Source of the DNA: Oscillospiraceae bacterium
GTDB lineage: Bacteria; Bacillota; Clostridia; Oscillospirales; Ruminococcaceae
Direction: 5' to 3'
Assembly: GCA_015067185.1 (NCBI GenBank)
Contig: SVMZ01000005.1
Coordinates: 1-64,000 of the forward strand
Length of the DNA stretch: 64,000 nt
Numbering within the stretch: position 1 is the first letter of the stretch; every line of letters begins with the position of its first letter. Position numbers and translations under genes: made by a program. Shown here one piece after another: positions 24,563-33,661 of the stretch. The notes beneath the pieces were generated by a model. It was given only the letters and a program-made list of their open reading frames with translations. It searched no databases and was not told the DNA's origin.

Positions 24563-25472
24563 CAACAACAGAAAAGCAAAGAATGTAAAATGTTTTGTGG
24601 CAGAAGCAGAATACCGCTACTTTCGGCGTTTGGAAAAGGTAGCGGAAAAGATTGAATGCGATATTGAGAACAAGTGGGTGCTGCTGCTTGCAGGGCCGTC
24701 CGGTTCCGGTAAAACGACAACAGCGCAGGAGATCAGCGCCAGACTCCATGCAGGCGGAATCCATGCGCCGGTGGTGTCGCTGGATGATTTTTATGTATCT
24801 GTGGATCGGTTGCCGAAGAGGGAAGATGGTTCGCCGGATTATGAGTCGATATACGGCTTGGATTTGGCTTGTTTGTCACGTTGTTTTGAGAAATTGGTAA
24901 AAACTGGACGCGCCCTTTTCCCAAAATATGATTTTGCCAATCAATGCAGCATTCCCGAAGCCAATTGTATTGAAATCGGTGAAAAAGACATTTTGATCAT
25001 CGAGGGGATTCATGCACTCAACCCGTTGATTCGGGGAAACTTTGATAATGATATTTTTATCAAACTTTATGTCAGGACGGCAACAGAGTTTGTCCATCAG
25101 GGAAAGATGATCTTTTCACCGGAGGATACACGCAAAGTACGCCGAATGATCAGAGATTACTACTACCGCGCCACACCGCCGGAAGATACGCTGGATATGT
25201 GGAAAGGTGTAGTTGAAGGGGAAAAACTGTATATTGATCCTTTTGTCAATGAAGCCGATTATATGATCAATACCACCCACGATTATGAGCCGCATGTGTT
25301 CCATCATTATCTCCTTCCTCTGTTTCGGGAAACCATTGAGAGAGGCGCAACAAAATATCTGGATGAATTTATACGGCTTAAAGATGCATTTAATTTGTTT
25401 GATGATATTTCTGCGGAACTGCTGCCGGAGAGCTCAATGCTTCGTGAATTTATACCTGGAAAAGAAAAATAG
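24525..25472 (+). CDS. uridine kinase-like nucleoside kinase
   Basis: This 315-residue P-loop kinase has Walker A GPSGSGKTT at about 58-66, a SLDDFYV acceptor-site motif (Asp near residue 87), and IIEGIHALNP. This pattern is that of uridine kinase/phosphoribulokinase family proteins, which phosphorylate nucleosides. Clostridial proteins of this kind often have an N-terminal TGS-containing half; here the protein starts close to the kinase domain, with about 45 preceding residues. AGGAGG precedes the ATG. The start lies 38 bases inside hemZ. Confidence 0.85.
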   Translation: MKNTLIKQVEVSDNNRKAKNVKCFVAEAEYRYFRRLEKVAEKIECDIENKWVLLLAGPSGSGKTTTAQEISARLHAGGIHAPVVSLDDFYVSVDRLPKREDGSPDYESIYGLDLACLSRCFEKLVKTGRALFPKYDFANQCSIPEANCIEIGEKDILIIEGIHALNPLIRGNFDNDIFIKLYVRTATEFVHQGKMIFSPEDTRKVRRMIRDYYYRATPPEDTLDMWKGVVEGEKLYIDPFVNEADYMINTTHDYEPHVFHHYLLPLFRETIERGATKYLDEFIRLKDAFNLFDDISAELLPESSMLREFIPGKEK

Positions 25473-25513
25473 CATTTGGGAGAGTTGTTTAAGATAAGCT
25501 ATTAATTTGTTTA

Positions 25514-25542
25514 TTGAAAAACTTTCCTGTAAAGCGTATAAT
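25514..25542 (+). promoter_or_regulatory. promoter
   Basis: TTGAAA (25514-25519), 17-base spacer, perfect TATAAT (25537-25542). It lies upstream of the zinc-ribbon gene and probably drives the genes that follow. Confidence 0.75.
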
Positions 25543-25611
25543 AGAAAAAGAATGTATCACAGTGTTGCAATGCAATTGAAGAGGTATTGTATAAGAATGG
25601 AGGAAGAAACC

Positions 25612-26052
25612 ATGGCAAATCCAATTGATGAGATTTTTGAAGGTGTTATAGATATTGCAAACAAGGCCGGAAAGAAGACAACAGAGCTTGTAGATGTATC
25701 AAAAATTAAAATTGATATAGCAGGAATTAACAACGAAATCAAGCATGCCAACGAAAAGCTGGGTGTGCTTACCTATAATGCAGCCAGAAAAGGCGGAGAC
25801 AAGACATTGATTGATCTATGCATCAATGAACTGGATAGCCTTTATGCTAAGCTTGAAGTATATAAACTGAAGCTGGATGAGGCAAAAAGTGTCCGTAGAT
25901 GCGTCAAGTGCGGCACGGCAAATGGTTTGAAAGCAGTATATTGTTATGTCTGCGGAGAAAAGTTGGTCAGATCTGAAGATAAGACTGCGGCTGCAGCAAA
26001 AAAAGCGGCAGAAACTGCTGAGAAGGCAAAGGAAGAACAGCAGGCAGAATAA
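25612..26052 (+). CDS. zinc-ribbon coiled-coil-like protein, unknown
   Basis: This 146-residue soluble protein has an N-terminal helix-rich part (about 1-95) with VDVSKIKIDIAGINNEIKHA, then a zinc ribbon with CVKCG and CYVCG pairs (about residues 101-121), and a low-complexity Ala/Lys/Glu tail. Such small zinc-ribbon proteins are common in Clostridia but have no established role that I know. GGAGGA is 6 bases before the ATG at 25612. It has a strong promoter of its own and is followed by purine nucleoside phosphorylase. Confidence 0.6.
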   Translation: MANPIDEIFEGVIDIANKAGKKTTELVDVSKIKIDIAGINNEIKHANEKLGVLTYNAARKGGDKTLIDLCINELDSLYAKLEVYKLKLDEAKSVRRCVKCGTANGLKAVYCYVCGEKLVRSEDKTAAAAKKAAETAEKAKEEQQAE

Positions 26053-26136
26053 CCGCAGCGAAGAGAAGATTGAATTTTGCGGTAAATGAAACGGAAAAGA
26101 GGATTCCCCTTAAAAAAGGCCCGGAGGTATATGTGT

Positions 26137-26958
26137 ATGGTGGACTATGAAAGAAGCAAACAAAGTGCTGAATATATTTTGAATGCAACCGCAAAGCGTC
26201 CGGAAACGGCAATTATTCTTGGTTCCGGTTTGGGCGGGCTGGTGCAGGAGATGGAAGAGGCAGAACGCTTTGAATATACTTCCATTCCCGGCTTTATGAA
26301 ATCGACCAACGAAATGCATGAGGGTGCTCTCTATATCGGAAAACTGAATGGAGTTATGATTGCGGCGCTTGCGGGAAGATATCATTACTATGAAGGCTAT
26401 TCCATGGGAGATGCGGCCTTTCCGGTGGCAGTGCTTGCTCAAATGGGAATCAGGAAGCTGATTGTTACCAATGCCGCAGGCGGTATCAATCCCGATTATT
26501 ATCAGGGAGAACTGGTAATTCTTAAAGATCACATCAAATTCTTTTCCGACAGCCCCTTGAGAGGAAATGTGGATGCTCCCTTCGGTCCCAAATTTTTTGA
26601 TATGAGTGATGCCTATTCCGGGGAGCTGCGGGAGATTGCAAAAGAATGCTCCCGTGAGTTGGGTATGGAGCCGCATGAGGGTGTTTATGCATGGATGCCC
26701 GGTCCTCAGTATGAGACCCCGGCAGAGATTCGTGCACTGGCTGTTCTCGGGGCAGATGTGGTGGGGATGTCCACAGTGCCGGAGGTTATTATGGCGGCTC
26801 AGTGTGGAATACAGACGCTGGGTATTTCCTGTGTCACCAATATGGCAGCGGGGCTTTCAAAAACTAAACTAACCGATGAAGAGGTTATAGAGACTGCAAA
26901 CCGGGTGAAAAATCAGTTTGCGGCATTGGTGTGCAGAATTGTTGAGCGCATTGGATGA
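26137..26958 (+). CDS. purine nucleoside phosphorylase
   Basis: This 273-residue enzyme cleaves purine nucleosides with phosphate to a free base and ribose-1-phosphate. It belongs to the trimeric PNP/MTAP class: AIILGSGLGGL near residue 24 for phosphate binding, GRYHYYEGY, VTNAAGGIN, and GPQYETPAEIRAL with VGMSTVPEVI. ATG 26137 is favoured by GGAGG 9 bases upstream. It is followed immediately by an amidohydrolase that probably acts on the same class of compounds, which makes a nucleoside salvage pair. Confidence 0.92.
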   Translation: MVDYERSKQSAEYILNATAKRPETAIILGSGLGGLVQEMEEAERFEYTSIPGFMKSTNEMHEGALYIGKLNGVMIAALAGRYHYYEGYSMGDAAFPVAVLAQMGIRKLIVTNAAGGINPDYYQGELVILKDHIKFFSDSPLRGNVDAPFGPKFFDMSDAYSGELREIAKECSRELGMEPHEGVYAWMPGPQYETPAEIRALAVLGADVVGMSTVPEVIMAAQCGIQTLGISCVTNMAAGLSKTKLTDEEVIETANRVKNQFAALVCRIVERIG

Positions 26959-26981
26959 AGACGAAAGAAAAGGAAGTCAAT

Positions 26982-28274
26982 ATGCTTTTTGAAAAGATAA
27001 ACATAACAGACGAGAATTTTGAACTGCAAAAGGATATGTATGTTCGCGTGGAAGAAGGAAAGATCATCTCCATAACCAAACAGCGCCCCGAAGATTATGC
27101 AGGGGAGTGCTACGACGGTGAAGGCAAGTTGCTTATGCCGGGTCTTATCAACTCCCATTCTCACCTGCCCATGACGCTGACCCGTGGCTATGGTGACGGT
27201 CTGACACTGCAGAGCTGGCTGTTTGATAAGATTTTTCCCTTTGAAGATCAAATGACCGATGAAGATGCCTATATTGGAACGATGTTGGGGATTGCCGAGA
27301 TGTTGGCAAGCGGTACTACTTCTGTCAGCGATATGTATATGTTTGGTGATGCGATCTGCCGTGCGGTAAAGGAATCCGGCATCAAATGCAACTTCAGCCG
27401 CTGTATTTCCAGCGGAAGCGAAATACCGCTGGAGGAACTGAAGGGGTTCCAAGAGGAGATGGCCGTCAAAGAAAAATACGATGGTGCCAACAATGGCAGA
27501 ATCAAAGTGGATTATTCCATTCATGCCGAATATACCTCATCGGAATATACCATCGGCAAATTTGCTGATTATGTCAATGCACGTTCCGCAAGGGTGAGTA
27601 CCCATATATCCGAGACCCGCACCGAACACGAGGAGTGCAAGGCGCGTCACAACGGATTGACTCCGGTGCAGTATTTTGAGAAAATGGGCCTTTTCAGAAC
27701 AGGAAAAGCCTTTGGCGCACATTGTGTCTGGATTGAGCCGGAAGACCGTGAAATCATGGCAAAAAACGGTGTTATGATTGCCCATTGCCCCTCCAGCAAC
27801 ATGAAACTTGGCAGCGGACTTGCAGACGTTAAAGCCATGCTGGAGGCAGGAATCACCGTTGGTATCGGAACAGACGGCGCGGGTAGCAATAACAATCTGG
27901 ATATGTTCGAGGAGATGCATCTTGCAGCACTGACAGCAAGCGTGAAAAATTATGATGCGGCGGCGCTCAGTGCAAAAGATGTGCTGAAGATGGCCACCAG
28001 AAACGGTGCGCTGATGCAGGACAGAACGGATTGCGGACTTATTAAAGAAGGGTTCTGTGCCGATCTGATTGTAGTGGATCTTGAAAAACCGCACCTTTCA
28101 CCGAAAAATGATATCATATCCTCCCTTGTCTATTCTGCAGGCGGGCAGGATGTGGTACTGACCATGGTGGATGGGGAGGTGCTTTACCGGGACGGTAAAT
28201 TTACAACCATAGATATAGACAAGATCTTAGAGAGAACCGAAGAATCTGTTTGTGGGATCAAGTCAAGACTGTAA
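26982..28274 (+). CDS. amidohydrolase, MTA/SAH (adenosine) deaminase-like
   Basis: This 430-residue TIM-barrel amidohydrolase has the zinc-binding NSHSHLPMT motif near residue 60, the SIHAEYTSSEYT and THISET motifs, GAHCVW, and GTDGAGSNNNLDM with the catalytic Asp. This matches the MtaD/SsnA branch, which deaminates 5'-methylthioadenosine, S-adenosylhomocysteine or adenosine. Pairing with purine nucleoside phosphorylase supports that role. The start at 26982 follows AAGGA by 9 bases; an alternative ATG at 26955 overlaps the pnp stop as ATGA. Confidence 0.85.
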   Translation: MLFEKINITDENFELQKDMYVRVEEGKIISITKQRPEDYAGECYDGEGKLLMPGLINSHSHLPMTLTRGYGDGLTLQSWLFDKIFPFEDQMTDEDAYIGTMLGIAEMLASGTTSVSDMYMFGDAICRAVKESGIKCNFSRCISSGSEIPLEELKGFQEEMAVKEKYDGANNGRIKVDYSIHAEYTSSEYTIGKFADYVNARSARVSTHISETRTEHEECKARHNGLTPVQYFEKMGLFRTGKAFGAHCVWIEPEDREIMAKNGVMIAHCPSSNMKLGSGLADVKAMLEAGITVGIGTDGAGSNNNLDMFEEMHLAALTASVKNYDAAALSAKDVLKMATRNGALMQDRTDCGLIKEGFCADLIVVDLEKPHLSPKNDIISSLVYSAGGQDVVLTMVDGEVLYRDGKFTTIDIDKILERTEESVCGIKSRL

Positions 28275-28319
28275 CGTTTACAGCAGGGAGACAGAGAATA
28301 ATTAGGGGAGAGTGTCCGG

Positions 28320-30077
28320 ATGCCTGGGAAATTTGGGACAAAAAGATTGAAGCAGAATTTTCTTCAGGGCGCAGTCGTGCTGATGATTGCCACAATATTG
28401 GTCAAGGTGATTGGTGCGCTGTTTAAGATTCCGCTGATGAATATGATTGGCGGAATTGGTATGGGATATTTTAATGCAGCCTATCAATTGTTTAATCCGC
28501 TCTATACTCTTGCCACCGCAGGAATGCCCATTGCCACCGCACGCATGGTGGCCGAGAGTGTGGCCAGCGGCAGATATAAAGATGCACGCAAAATTATGAA
28601 AATATCCCGCGCCATATTTATTGTCATGGGAGTAGCTGTATTTATTCTCATGGCAGCCGGTTCCGGATTGTTTGTCAAAGCCATACAGAATCCCAATGCT
28701 TTGTGGAGCGTATTGGCGCTGGCACCGGCTGTTCTGTTCGGCTGTGTTATGTCCTCCTACCGCGGATATTATCAGGGAATGCGCAACATGTTCCCGACCG
28801 CTATTTCACAGGTGATTGAGGCCGTTGTCAAATTGTTGGCAGGTATTTTCTTTGCCTTTATCTTTATCCGGATCGGAGAGAGCCAATATGCCGCAGGCGG
28901 TGTGGTGTTCGGCGTGGAGTGTGCCAACCTGGAACAGGCAGAGCTGGCTACCCTGCCTTATGCAGCAGCGGGAGCGGTGTTCGGTGTAACACTCAGCACC
29001 CTTGCCGGAGCAATCTATCTCGCCATTCGTCACCGTATACTGGGAGATGGCGTGACGGAAGACGAACTGAGGTATTCCCCCCGTACCGACAAGAGTGATG
29101 TCATTTTTAAAAAGCTGATCAAGCTTGCCATTCCCATCTGTCTTGGCGCGCTTGCCATGAATATTACATCCCTTATCGACCTCGTTTCCATTATGAACAG
29201 GCTGAATCGGGCGCTGGATAAGGACATGGTTGCTGTTCTGACTATGTATGGCAGCAATATCTCTGCCGAATTTGATCAGAAGGAGATCGCCACCTATCTT
29301 TACGGTATTTTCAGCACCATGCCCACGACGTTGTTCAACCTGATCCCTGCAATCACCGTTACCTTTGGTACCAGTGTTTTGCCCAATATTACAGCGGCAT
29401 GGACGGCAGGAAACCGCAAGGCGCTCAAGAAGAATGTGGATGCCTCTTTGAGAATTACTTCGATTATTGCGATGCCCGCAGCCTTTGGTATGGCAGTGTT
29501 GGCACGCCCCATTCTCGCCACTCTGTTCTCTACCAGAATGGCCGAGGTGGAGATTGCGGTCCCCATGCTGCAGGTTATGGGTATCGGTATTATCTTCATC
29601 GGTATGATGTCTCCCTGCAACAGTATTCTGCAGGGAATTGGAAGAGTGGATCTTCCGGTAAAATATATGCTGCTTGGTGCCAGCTTTAAGTTATTGATCA
29701 ACTTTATTTTCGTAGCAATTCCGAGTATAAACATACAGGCAGCTCCTTATGGAACATTGGTTTGTTATATTGTGATTGCGGTATGCTCACTGAGGGGACT
29801 TTCCAGAGAAACAGGCGTTAAACTCAATCTCTGGGGAATCTTTGTCAAACCGATGTTTGCGGGTGTAGTATGTGCTGTTGTGGCAAGATTGGTGTACATT
29901 CTGCTGGCAAACTTTGCCGGTGTCAAAGTTTCAACGGTTGGTGCGATTGCTGCAGCTGCTCTCGTGTATGTGGTTGTATTGCTTTTAGCCAAGGTAATAA
30001 CAAAAAATGATGTTTTAATGCTTCCTAAAGGAGAAAAAATTGCAAAAACACTTGAAAAACTTCATTGGATAGGTTAA
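28320..30077 (+). CDS. MATE-like polysaccharide flippase (SpoVB family)
   Basis: This 585-residue membrane protein has about 14 transmembrane segments of the MVF/Wzx-like fold, as in SpoVB and Firmicutes lipid-linked oligosaccharide flippases. Visible segments include QNFLQGAVVLMIATILVKV at the start, GYFNAAYQLFNPLYTLATAG, and LAPAVLFGCVMSSYRGYYQG. Family members move lipid-linked precursors across the membrane; SpoVB supports spore cortex formation. The neighbouring block (mazG, hup, rqcP, yabP, yabQ) is the classic position of spoVB. AGGGGAG precedes the ATG. Confidence 0.85.
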   Translation: MPGKFGTKRLKQNFLQGAVVLMIATILVKVIGALFKIPLMNMIGGIGMGYFNAAYQLFNPLYTLATAGMPIATARMVAESVASGRYKDARKIMKISRAIFIVMGVAVFILMAAGSGLFVKAIQNPNALWSVLALAPAVLFGCVMSSYRGYYQGMRNMFPTAISQVIEAVVKLLAGIFFAFIFIRIGESQYAAGGVVFGVECANLEQAELATLPYAAAGAVFGVTLSTLAGAIYLAIRHRILGDGVTEDELRYSPRTDKSDVIFKKLIKLAIPICLGALAMNITSLIDLVSIMNRLNRALDKDMVAVLTMYGSNISAEFDQKEIATYLYGIFSTMPTTLFNLIPAITVTFGTSVLPNITAAWTAGNRKALKKNVDASLRITSIIAMPAAFGMAVLARPILATLFSTRMAEVEIAVPMLQVMGIGIIFIGMMSPCNSILQGIGRVDLPVKYMLLGASFKLLINFIFVAIPSINIQAAPYGTLVCYIVIAVCSLRGLSRETGVKLNLWGIFVKPMFAGVVCAVVARLVYILLANFAGVKVSTVGAIAAAALVYVVVLLLAKVITKNDVLMLPKGEKIAKTLEKLHWIG

Positions 30078-30171
30078 ACTATATAGGTAGGTCTTTTGTA
30101 CGACTTTGAGGATGTTTTTTGCGGAAAGTTCCCAAAAGTCAGGTGAAAATAAAAAGAGGATAGCGAATAGA

Positions 30172-30855
30172 ATGGAATTCAAAGAGAATTACAATATTGA
30201 TGATCTGCTTGAGATCATGAAGATCCTTCGCTCCGAGAACGGCTGTGTTTGGGACAGAGAGCAGAACCATGCCTCAATACGTGTCAGCTTGATAGAAGAA
30301 GCCTATGAGGCAGCAGAGGCGATTGATCTTAATAACATGGAAATGTTGGAAGAAGAACTGGGCGATGTTCTGCTGCAGGTGGTATTTCATGCAAGAATGC
30401 AGGAAGAAGTCGGCGGTTTCAACTTCGATGATGTTTGCGATGGTATCTGCAAGAAAATGATTCTCAGGCATCCCCATGTTTTTGGTGATGTTAAGGTTGC
30501 CAACTCCGGTGAAGTACTCGCTAACTGGGATGAGATTAAAAAGTTGGAGAAGGGACAAAAATCCACAAGACAGACACTGGAGGGGGTTTCCAAAGCGCTT
30601 CCGGCACTGATGAGAGCCGAGAAGGTATACGGTAAAGCGGCGAAAGCAGGCTGTGGCTGTAAAGATCCTGCAGATGCCCTGAAAGAACTGAGAGCAAAGC
30701 TGGATGTTCTGGAAGCGGAAGTATCGGCAGGAAGGGATGGTGGCAAAGAAACAGGAGATTTTCTGTTTGCGGCCGCTGGACTTTTCAAAACACTTGGCGT
30801 TGATGCAGAAGAGCAGCTGGCAGCTAAGTGCGATCGCTTTATCGAAGAATTTTAA
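30172..30855 (+). CDS. mazG: MazG family nucleotide pyrophosphohydrolase
   Basis: This 227-residue enzyme hydrolyses noncanonical or excess nucleoside triphosphates to monophosphates. The MazG metal-binding residues are visible in SLIEEAYEAAEAID and LEEELGDVLLQVVFHARMQ. The domain opens with LRSENGCVWDREQNH, which in most MazG proteins reads CPWD(R/K)EQTH; here Val replaces Pro. Only one MazG domain is present, whereas the E. coli protein has two. It is the first gene of the spore/division block. ATG 30172 has GAGGA nearby. Confidence 0.88.
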   Translation: MEFKENYNIDDLLEIMKILRSENGCVWDREQNHASIRVSLIEEAYEAAEAIDLNNMEMLEEELGDVLLQVVFHARMQEEVGGFNFDDVCDGICKKMILRHPHVFGDVKVANSGEVLANWDEIKKLEKGQKSTRQTLEGVSKALPALMRAEKVYGKAAKAGCGCKDPADALKELRAKLDVLEAEVSAGRDGGKETGDFLFAAAGLFKTLGVDAEEQLAAKCDRFIEEF

Positions 30856-30963
30856 AACAGACAGAAAAAATGTCCAAACAGGAAGACATGAAACAGACTG
30901 TCCGAAAACATAATTTGTTGGTGGAGCAGCTGTTAATGATAAAATTTATGGAGGTATATTGAA

Positions 30964-31239
30964 ATGACAAAAACCGAACTGGTTTCTGCTATTGCGCAGA
31001 AAACTGAATTTACAAAGAAAGACAGCGAAAAGTTCCTGAACGCAGCTCTCGAAGCTATCACCGAAGAGCTTGCCAATGGCAATAAGGTTCAGATTACTGG
31101 TTTTGGTACCTTTGAGGTAAAAGAGCGCAAAGAGAGAATTGGTGTTAATCCCCGCACCAAGGCTGAGATCAAAATCGCTGCTTCCAAGTCTCCCGCTTTT
31201 AAGGCTGGCAAAGCATTCAAAGAAGCTATCAGCAAGTAA
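30964..31239 (+). CDS. hup: HU family DNA-binding protein
   Basis: This 91-residue HU protein bends and compacts DNA as a dimer. The full domain is present: TKTELVSAIAQKTEFTKKD, the arm-base GFGTFEVKERKERIGVNPRT with the conserved intercalating-loop NPRT, and the C-terminal SPAFKAGKAFKEA. GGAGG is 9 bases upstream. The spacing of 108 bases from mazG suggests its own promoter, as expected for an abundant protein. Confidence 0.95.
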   Translation: MTKTELVSAIAQKTEFTKKDSEKFLNAALEAITEELANGNKVQITGFGTFEVKERKERIGVNPRTKAEIKIAASKSPAFKAGKAFKEAISK

Positions 31240-31438
31240 TTGTTGACGTTGTGGAAATTTGAATTTTCACGGCAAGTTGTTTCGGTAAATCGATATCAGA
31301 GACTGCGGAAAGTTGCGGGACAGTTTGTGTCAGCAATGGATAGAGCGGTTTCTGGTGTCGGTTTATTTGTTTTAAAAGTTGAATAGACGAAACAATAAAG
31401 TGTATATCTCCATGTACAAACGAAAGGTAACGAGATAA

Positions 31439-31684
31439 ATGAGATTGGATAAATATTTGAAGGTAACAAGATTGATTAAACGGCGCACCATTGCCAACGA
31501 GGCTTGTGATGCAGGCAGAATTTCTGCCAACGGGCGCATTGTCAAGGCTTCCTATGAGGTGAAAGAGGGGGATATTCTGGAAATCGCCATGGGAGCAAAA
31601 CCTCTTAAGGTTAAAGTGCTTAAAGTGAGCGAATATGCAACCAAAGCCGATGCTGCTGATAATTATCTGGTTATCAATGACTGA
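31439..31684 (+). CDS. rqcP: S4-domain RNA-binding protein RqcP (YabO)
   Basis: This 81-residue protein consists of one S4 domain: MRLDKYLKVTRLIKRRTIANEAC, the RNA-binding helices, then GRISANGRIVKASYEV. RqcP stabilises the peptidyl-tRNA during alanine tailing in ribosome quality control, as known in B. subtilis. Its position between hup and yabP is the conserved one. AAAGG lies upstream of the ATG. It is closed by a terminator. Confidence 0.92.
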   Translation: MRLDKYLKVTRLIKRRTIANEACDAGRISANGRIVKASYEVKEGDILEIAMGAKPLKVKVLKVSEYATKADAADNYLVIND

Positions 31685-31706
31685 ACAGCACAACATGAAT
31701 TTACAG

Positions 31707-31740
31707 AACATCCAGTCCGTTTTCGGGCTGGATGTTTTTA
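31707..31740 (+). terminator. terminator after rqcP
   Basis: AACATCCAGTCCG (31707-31719) pairs with CGGGCTGGATGTT (31724-31736), one mismatch, then TTTA. yabP begins 94 bases later, so some read-through or a separate sporulation promoter is expected. Confidence 0.8.
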
Positions 31741-31833
31741 TGCGGAAAGTTAAGGGAAAAGACGGGATTAAAATAGCTGGAAGATGTCTATTTGACAATG
31801 GAATATCATATGATTTATGGAAGGAGTGAGTGT

Positions 31834-32127
31834 ATGGTGCAAAAAACAGGCATGGAGAAAAAAATGACAACAATACCGCATAATGTTTTTCTGGAAAACC
31901 GAAATCTTTTGAATATCACTGGAGTGGAAGATGTGGATTGTTTTGACGAACAAACCGTGCGTGCTTTTACAAATATGGGGGAGTTAACCATTCGAGGCAA
32001 AGCATTACACATCAATAAATTGAGTGTGGATACCGGAGAATTATCCATAGAAGGAGAGATTTCAGGAATAGAGTATACCGATGAACAACGACACAGCGGG
32101 AATATTTTTTCAAAAATCTTCAGGTAG
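31834..32127 (+). CDS. yabP: sporulation protein YabP
   Basis: This 97-residue protein matches YabP, a spore protein needed for late sporulation steps. Diagnostic are PHNVFLENRNLLNITGVEDVDCFDEQTV and LTIRGKALHINKLSVDTGELSIEGEISGIEY. The ATG at 31834 follows AAGGAG (31821-31826) by 7 bases; an in-frame start 14 codons upstream lacks one. yabQ starts 8 bases after the stop, so the two form an operon. Confidence 0.92.
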   Translation: MVQKTGMEKKMTTIPHNVFLENRNLLNITGVEDVDCFDEQTVRAFTNMGELTIRGKALHINKLSVDTGELSIEGEISGIEYTDEQRHSGNIFSKIFR

Positions 32128-32135
32128 GTGAAGCA

Positions 32136-32549
32136 ATGAAAATGTATATTGCGGAGCAGACAATACTGTTCCTGCAGTCGCTGCTGGTGGGTGCCGCACT
32201 GGGGATACTGTATGAACCATTTCGCATTTTGCGTGCGGCATTGAAAACACCGACGTGGTTGTTGTTTGCAGAAGATATTTCTTATTTGCTGATTGCGGCA
32301 TTTATAACTTTCTCTTTCATGCTTTCGGAGGAAGCAGGAAAAATACGATTTATTCTGTTAATAGGAGAGGGAATCGGGCTGTTGCTGTATCTGTTTACAA
32401 TAGGAGAGATTGTAAGCAGGATTACAGGAAAAACAGTAAAAGTACTGATGAAAATCATAAAATGGGTATGGGAGAAAGGAATTGCGCCTGTTTTCCGGCT
32501 TTTTACAAGGCCAATGTGTTTTTTTTTGAAAAAAATAAAAAAAATTTGA
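32136..32549 (+). CDS. yabQ: spore cortex biosynthesis protein YabQ
   Basis: This 137-residue membrane protein has about four hydrophobic segments and the conserved start EQTILFLQSLLVGAALGILYEPFRILR. YabQ is needed for cortex peptidoglycan in B. subtilis, and it is found only in endospore formers, which is direct evidence for sporulation here. The C-terminus is basic (FLKKIKKI). AGGTGA is 6 bases upstream. Confidence 0.92.
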   Translation: MKMYIAEQTILFLQSLLVGAALGILYEPFRILRAALKTPTWLLFAEDISYLLIAAFITFSFMLSEEAGKIRFILLIGEGIGLLLYLFTIGEIVSRITGKTVKVLMKIIKWVWEKGIAPVFRLFTRPMCFFLKKIKKI

Positions 32550-32566
32550 AAAATTCAAAAATATAC

Positions 32567-32596
32567 TTGCAAGTTGATAGCGATATAGTGTATAAT
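32567..32596 (+). promoter_or_regulatory. promoter upstream of divIC
   Basis: TTGCAA (32567-32572), 18-base spacer, perfect TATAAT (32591-32596). It explains how divIC can be expressed in growing cells although it follows yabPQ. Confidence 0.6.
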
Positions 32597-32650
32597 CAAT
32601 ATGTATCAGTGTTTCCATTTAAAAAGAAGATAATAGGGACGCGTATAAGA

Positions 32651-32956
32651 ATGAAAAGTAAGCCAAAGAATCAGAAAAAAACAAATTTGAAGAGAATATT
32701 GCTTCGCTGCGGATTGATTGTATTCGGTGTCTATGCGGCTTATTCGTTTGTGACTTATCAGTATGAGTTGGCGCAGAAACAGCGTGAGCTTGAAGAGATC
32801 AAGCAGCAGTGTGTTGAGGTCAAACTCGAGAATACTGAGTTGGAGCGTCTTCTTGCACAGAAGGATTCAACGGATTATCTGGAAAAACTTGCAAGAGAAA
32901 AATTGGGATATGGCTATGAAAACGAGATTTTCTATGTCGATATTTCAGGAAATTAA
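32651..32956 (+). CDS. divIC: septum formation initiator DivIC/FtsB-like
   Basis: This 101-residue bitopic membrane protein has one transmembrane segment (about 18-35, RCGLIVFGVYAAYSFV) followed by a coiled coil (about 38-75, with heptads in ELAQKQRELEEIKQQCVEVKLENTELERLL) and the conserved ending EKLAREKLGYGYENEIFY. It should act in the divisome with FtsL/DivIB. The ATG at 32651 has only a weak TAGGGA site. The longer open frame upstream runs inside yabQ and is not coding. Confidence 0.9.
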   Translation: MKSKPKNQKKTNLKRILLRCGLIVFGVYAAYSFVTYQYELAQKQRELEEIKQQCVEVKLENTELERLLAQKDSTDYLEKLAREKLGYGYENEIFYVDISGN

Positions 32957-32980
32957 ATTTAGGAGGAAAATATCCGTATT

Positions 32981-33535
32981 ATGAGTCTTTCGGTAGGAAG
33001 TATTGTTGAAGGTAAGGTTACAGGAATAACCAATTTCGGTGCGTTTGTGGAGTTGCCGGAGAATAAAACAGGCATGGTTCATATTTCTGAAGTGGCATCG
33101 GTATATGTTAAGGAAATTAAAGATTTTGTCACAGTCGGACAGATGGTTAAAGTAAAGATATTGACGATTGGGGAAGATGGAAAAATCAGTCTTTCCATCA
33201 AACGTGCACAAGAGAACCAGGAAAATGCTCCTCAGGAAAACAGACCTCGTGCGGAGCGTTTGGAAAGATTTGAGCGTCCTGATCGTGGAGAACGACAGGA
33301 TCGTGGAGAACGCCCCGACAGAGGTTATAACAGAGGGGTTTCCCGCAAACCGTACACCCCCAGTACCCCGAAAAATGCACCCTCTGACAGCTTTGATTTC
33401 AATAAGGGGAAAGATAAAGATATGTCCTTTGAAGACATGATGAGTAAGTTTAAACAGGCAAGCGATGATAAGATGTCTGATTTGAAGAAATTTATGGATG
33501 TCAAGCGCGGTGCCAACAATCGTAAAGCAAAATAA
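32981..33535 (+). CDS. yabR: S1 RNA-binding domain protein (YabR-like)
   Basis: This 184-residue protein has one S1 domain at residues 1-70: GSIVEGKVTGITNFGAFVELPENKTGMVHISEVA, with the usual KVKILTIGEDGKISLSIKRA ending. Residues about 85-125 are a charged low-complexity tail with repeats of the type RPDRGERQDRGERPDRG, encoded by near-identical 15-base DNA units around 33283-33312. YabR/GSP13-type proteins bind RNA and, in some bacteria, are general stress proteins. AGGAGG is 14 bases upstream. Confidence 0.88.
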   Translation: MSLSVGSIVEGKVTGITNFGAFVELPENKTGMVHISEVASVYVKEIKDFVTVGQMVKVKILTIGEDGKISLSIKRAQENQENAPQENRPRAERLERFERPDRGERQDRGERPDRGYNRGVSRKPYTPSTPKNAPSDSFDFNKGKDKDMSFEDMMSKFKQASDDKMSDLKKFMDVKRGANNRKAK

Positions 33536-33554
33536 AAAACAGAGATTATATTGG

Positions 33555-33582
33555 AAGACGGGAGCGATTCCCGTCTTTTAAT
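33555..33582 (+). terminator. terminator after yabR
   Basis: AAGACGGGA (33555-33563) and TCCCGTCTT (33569-33577), then TTAA. Confidence 0.85.
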
Positions 33583-33661
33583 TAATATAATTGTTGTATG
33601 CAGAAGAAAGATTGACTTTCCTGCAAAAACACATAGAGAAAGCAAAGGAGTGTCGGATAGA

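Noticed and set aside
32255..32650. Upstream extension of the divIC frame
   Set aside because: It lies inside yabQ in another frame; the promoter at 32567-32596 and the DivIC-like start at 32651 fit better.
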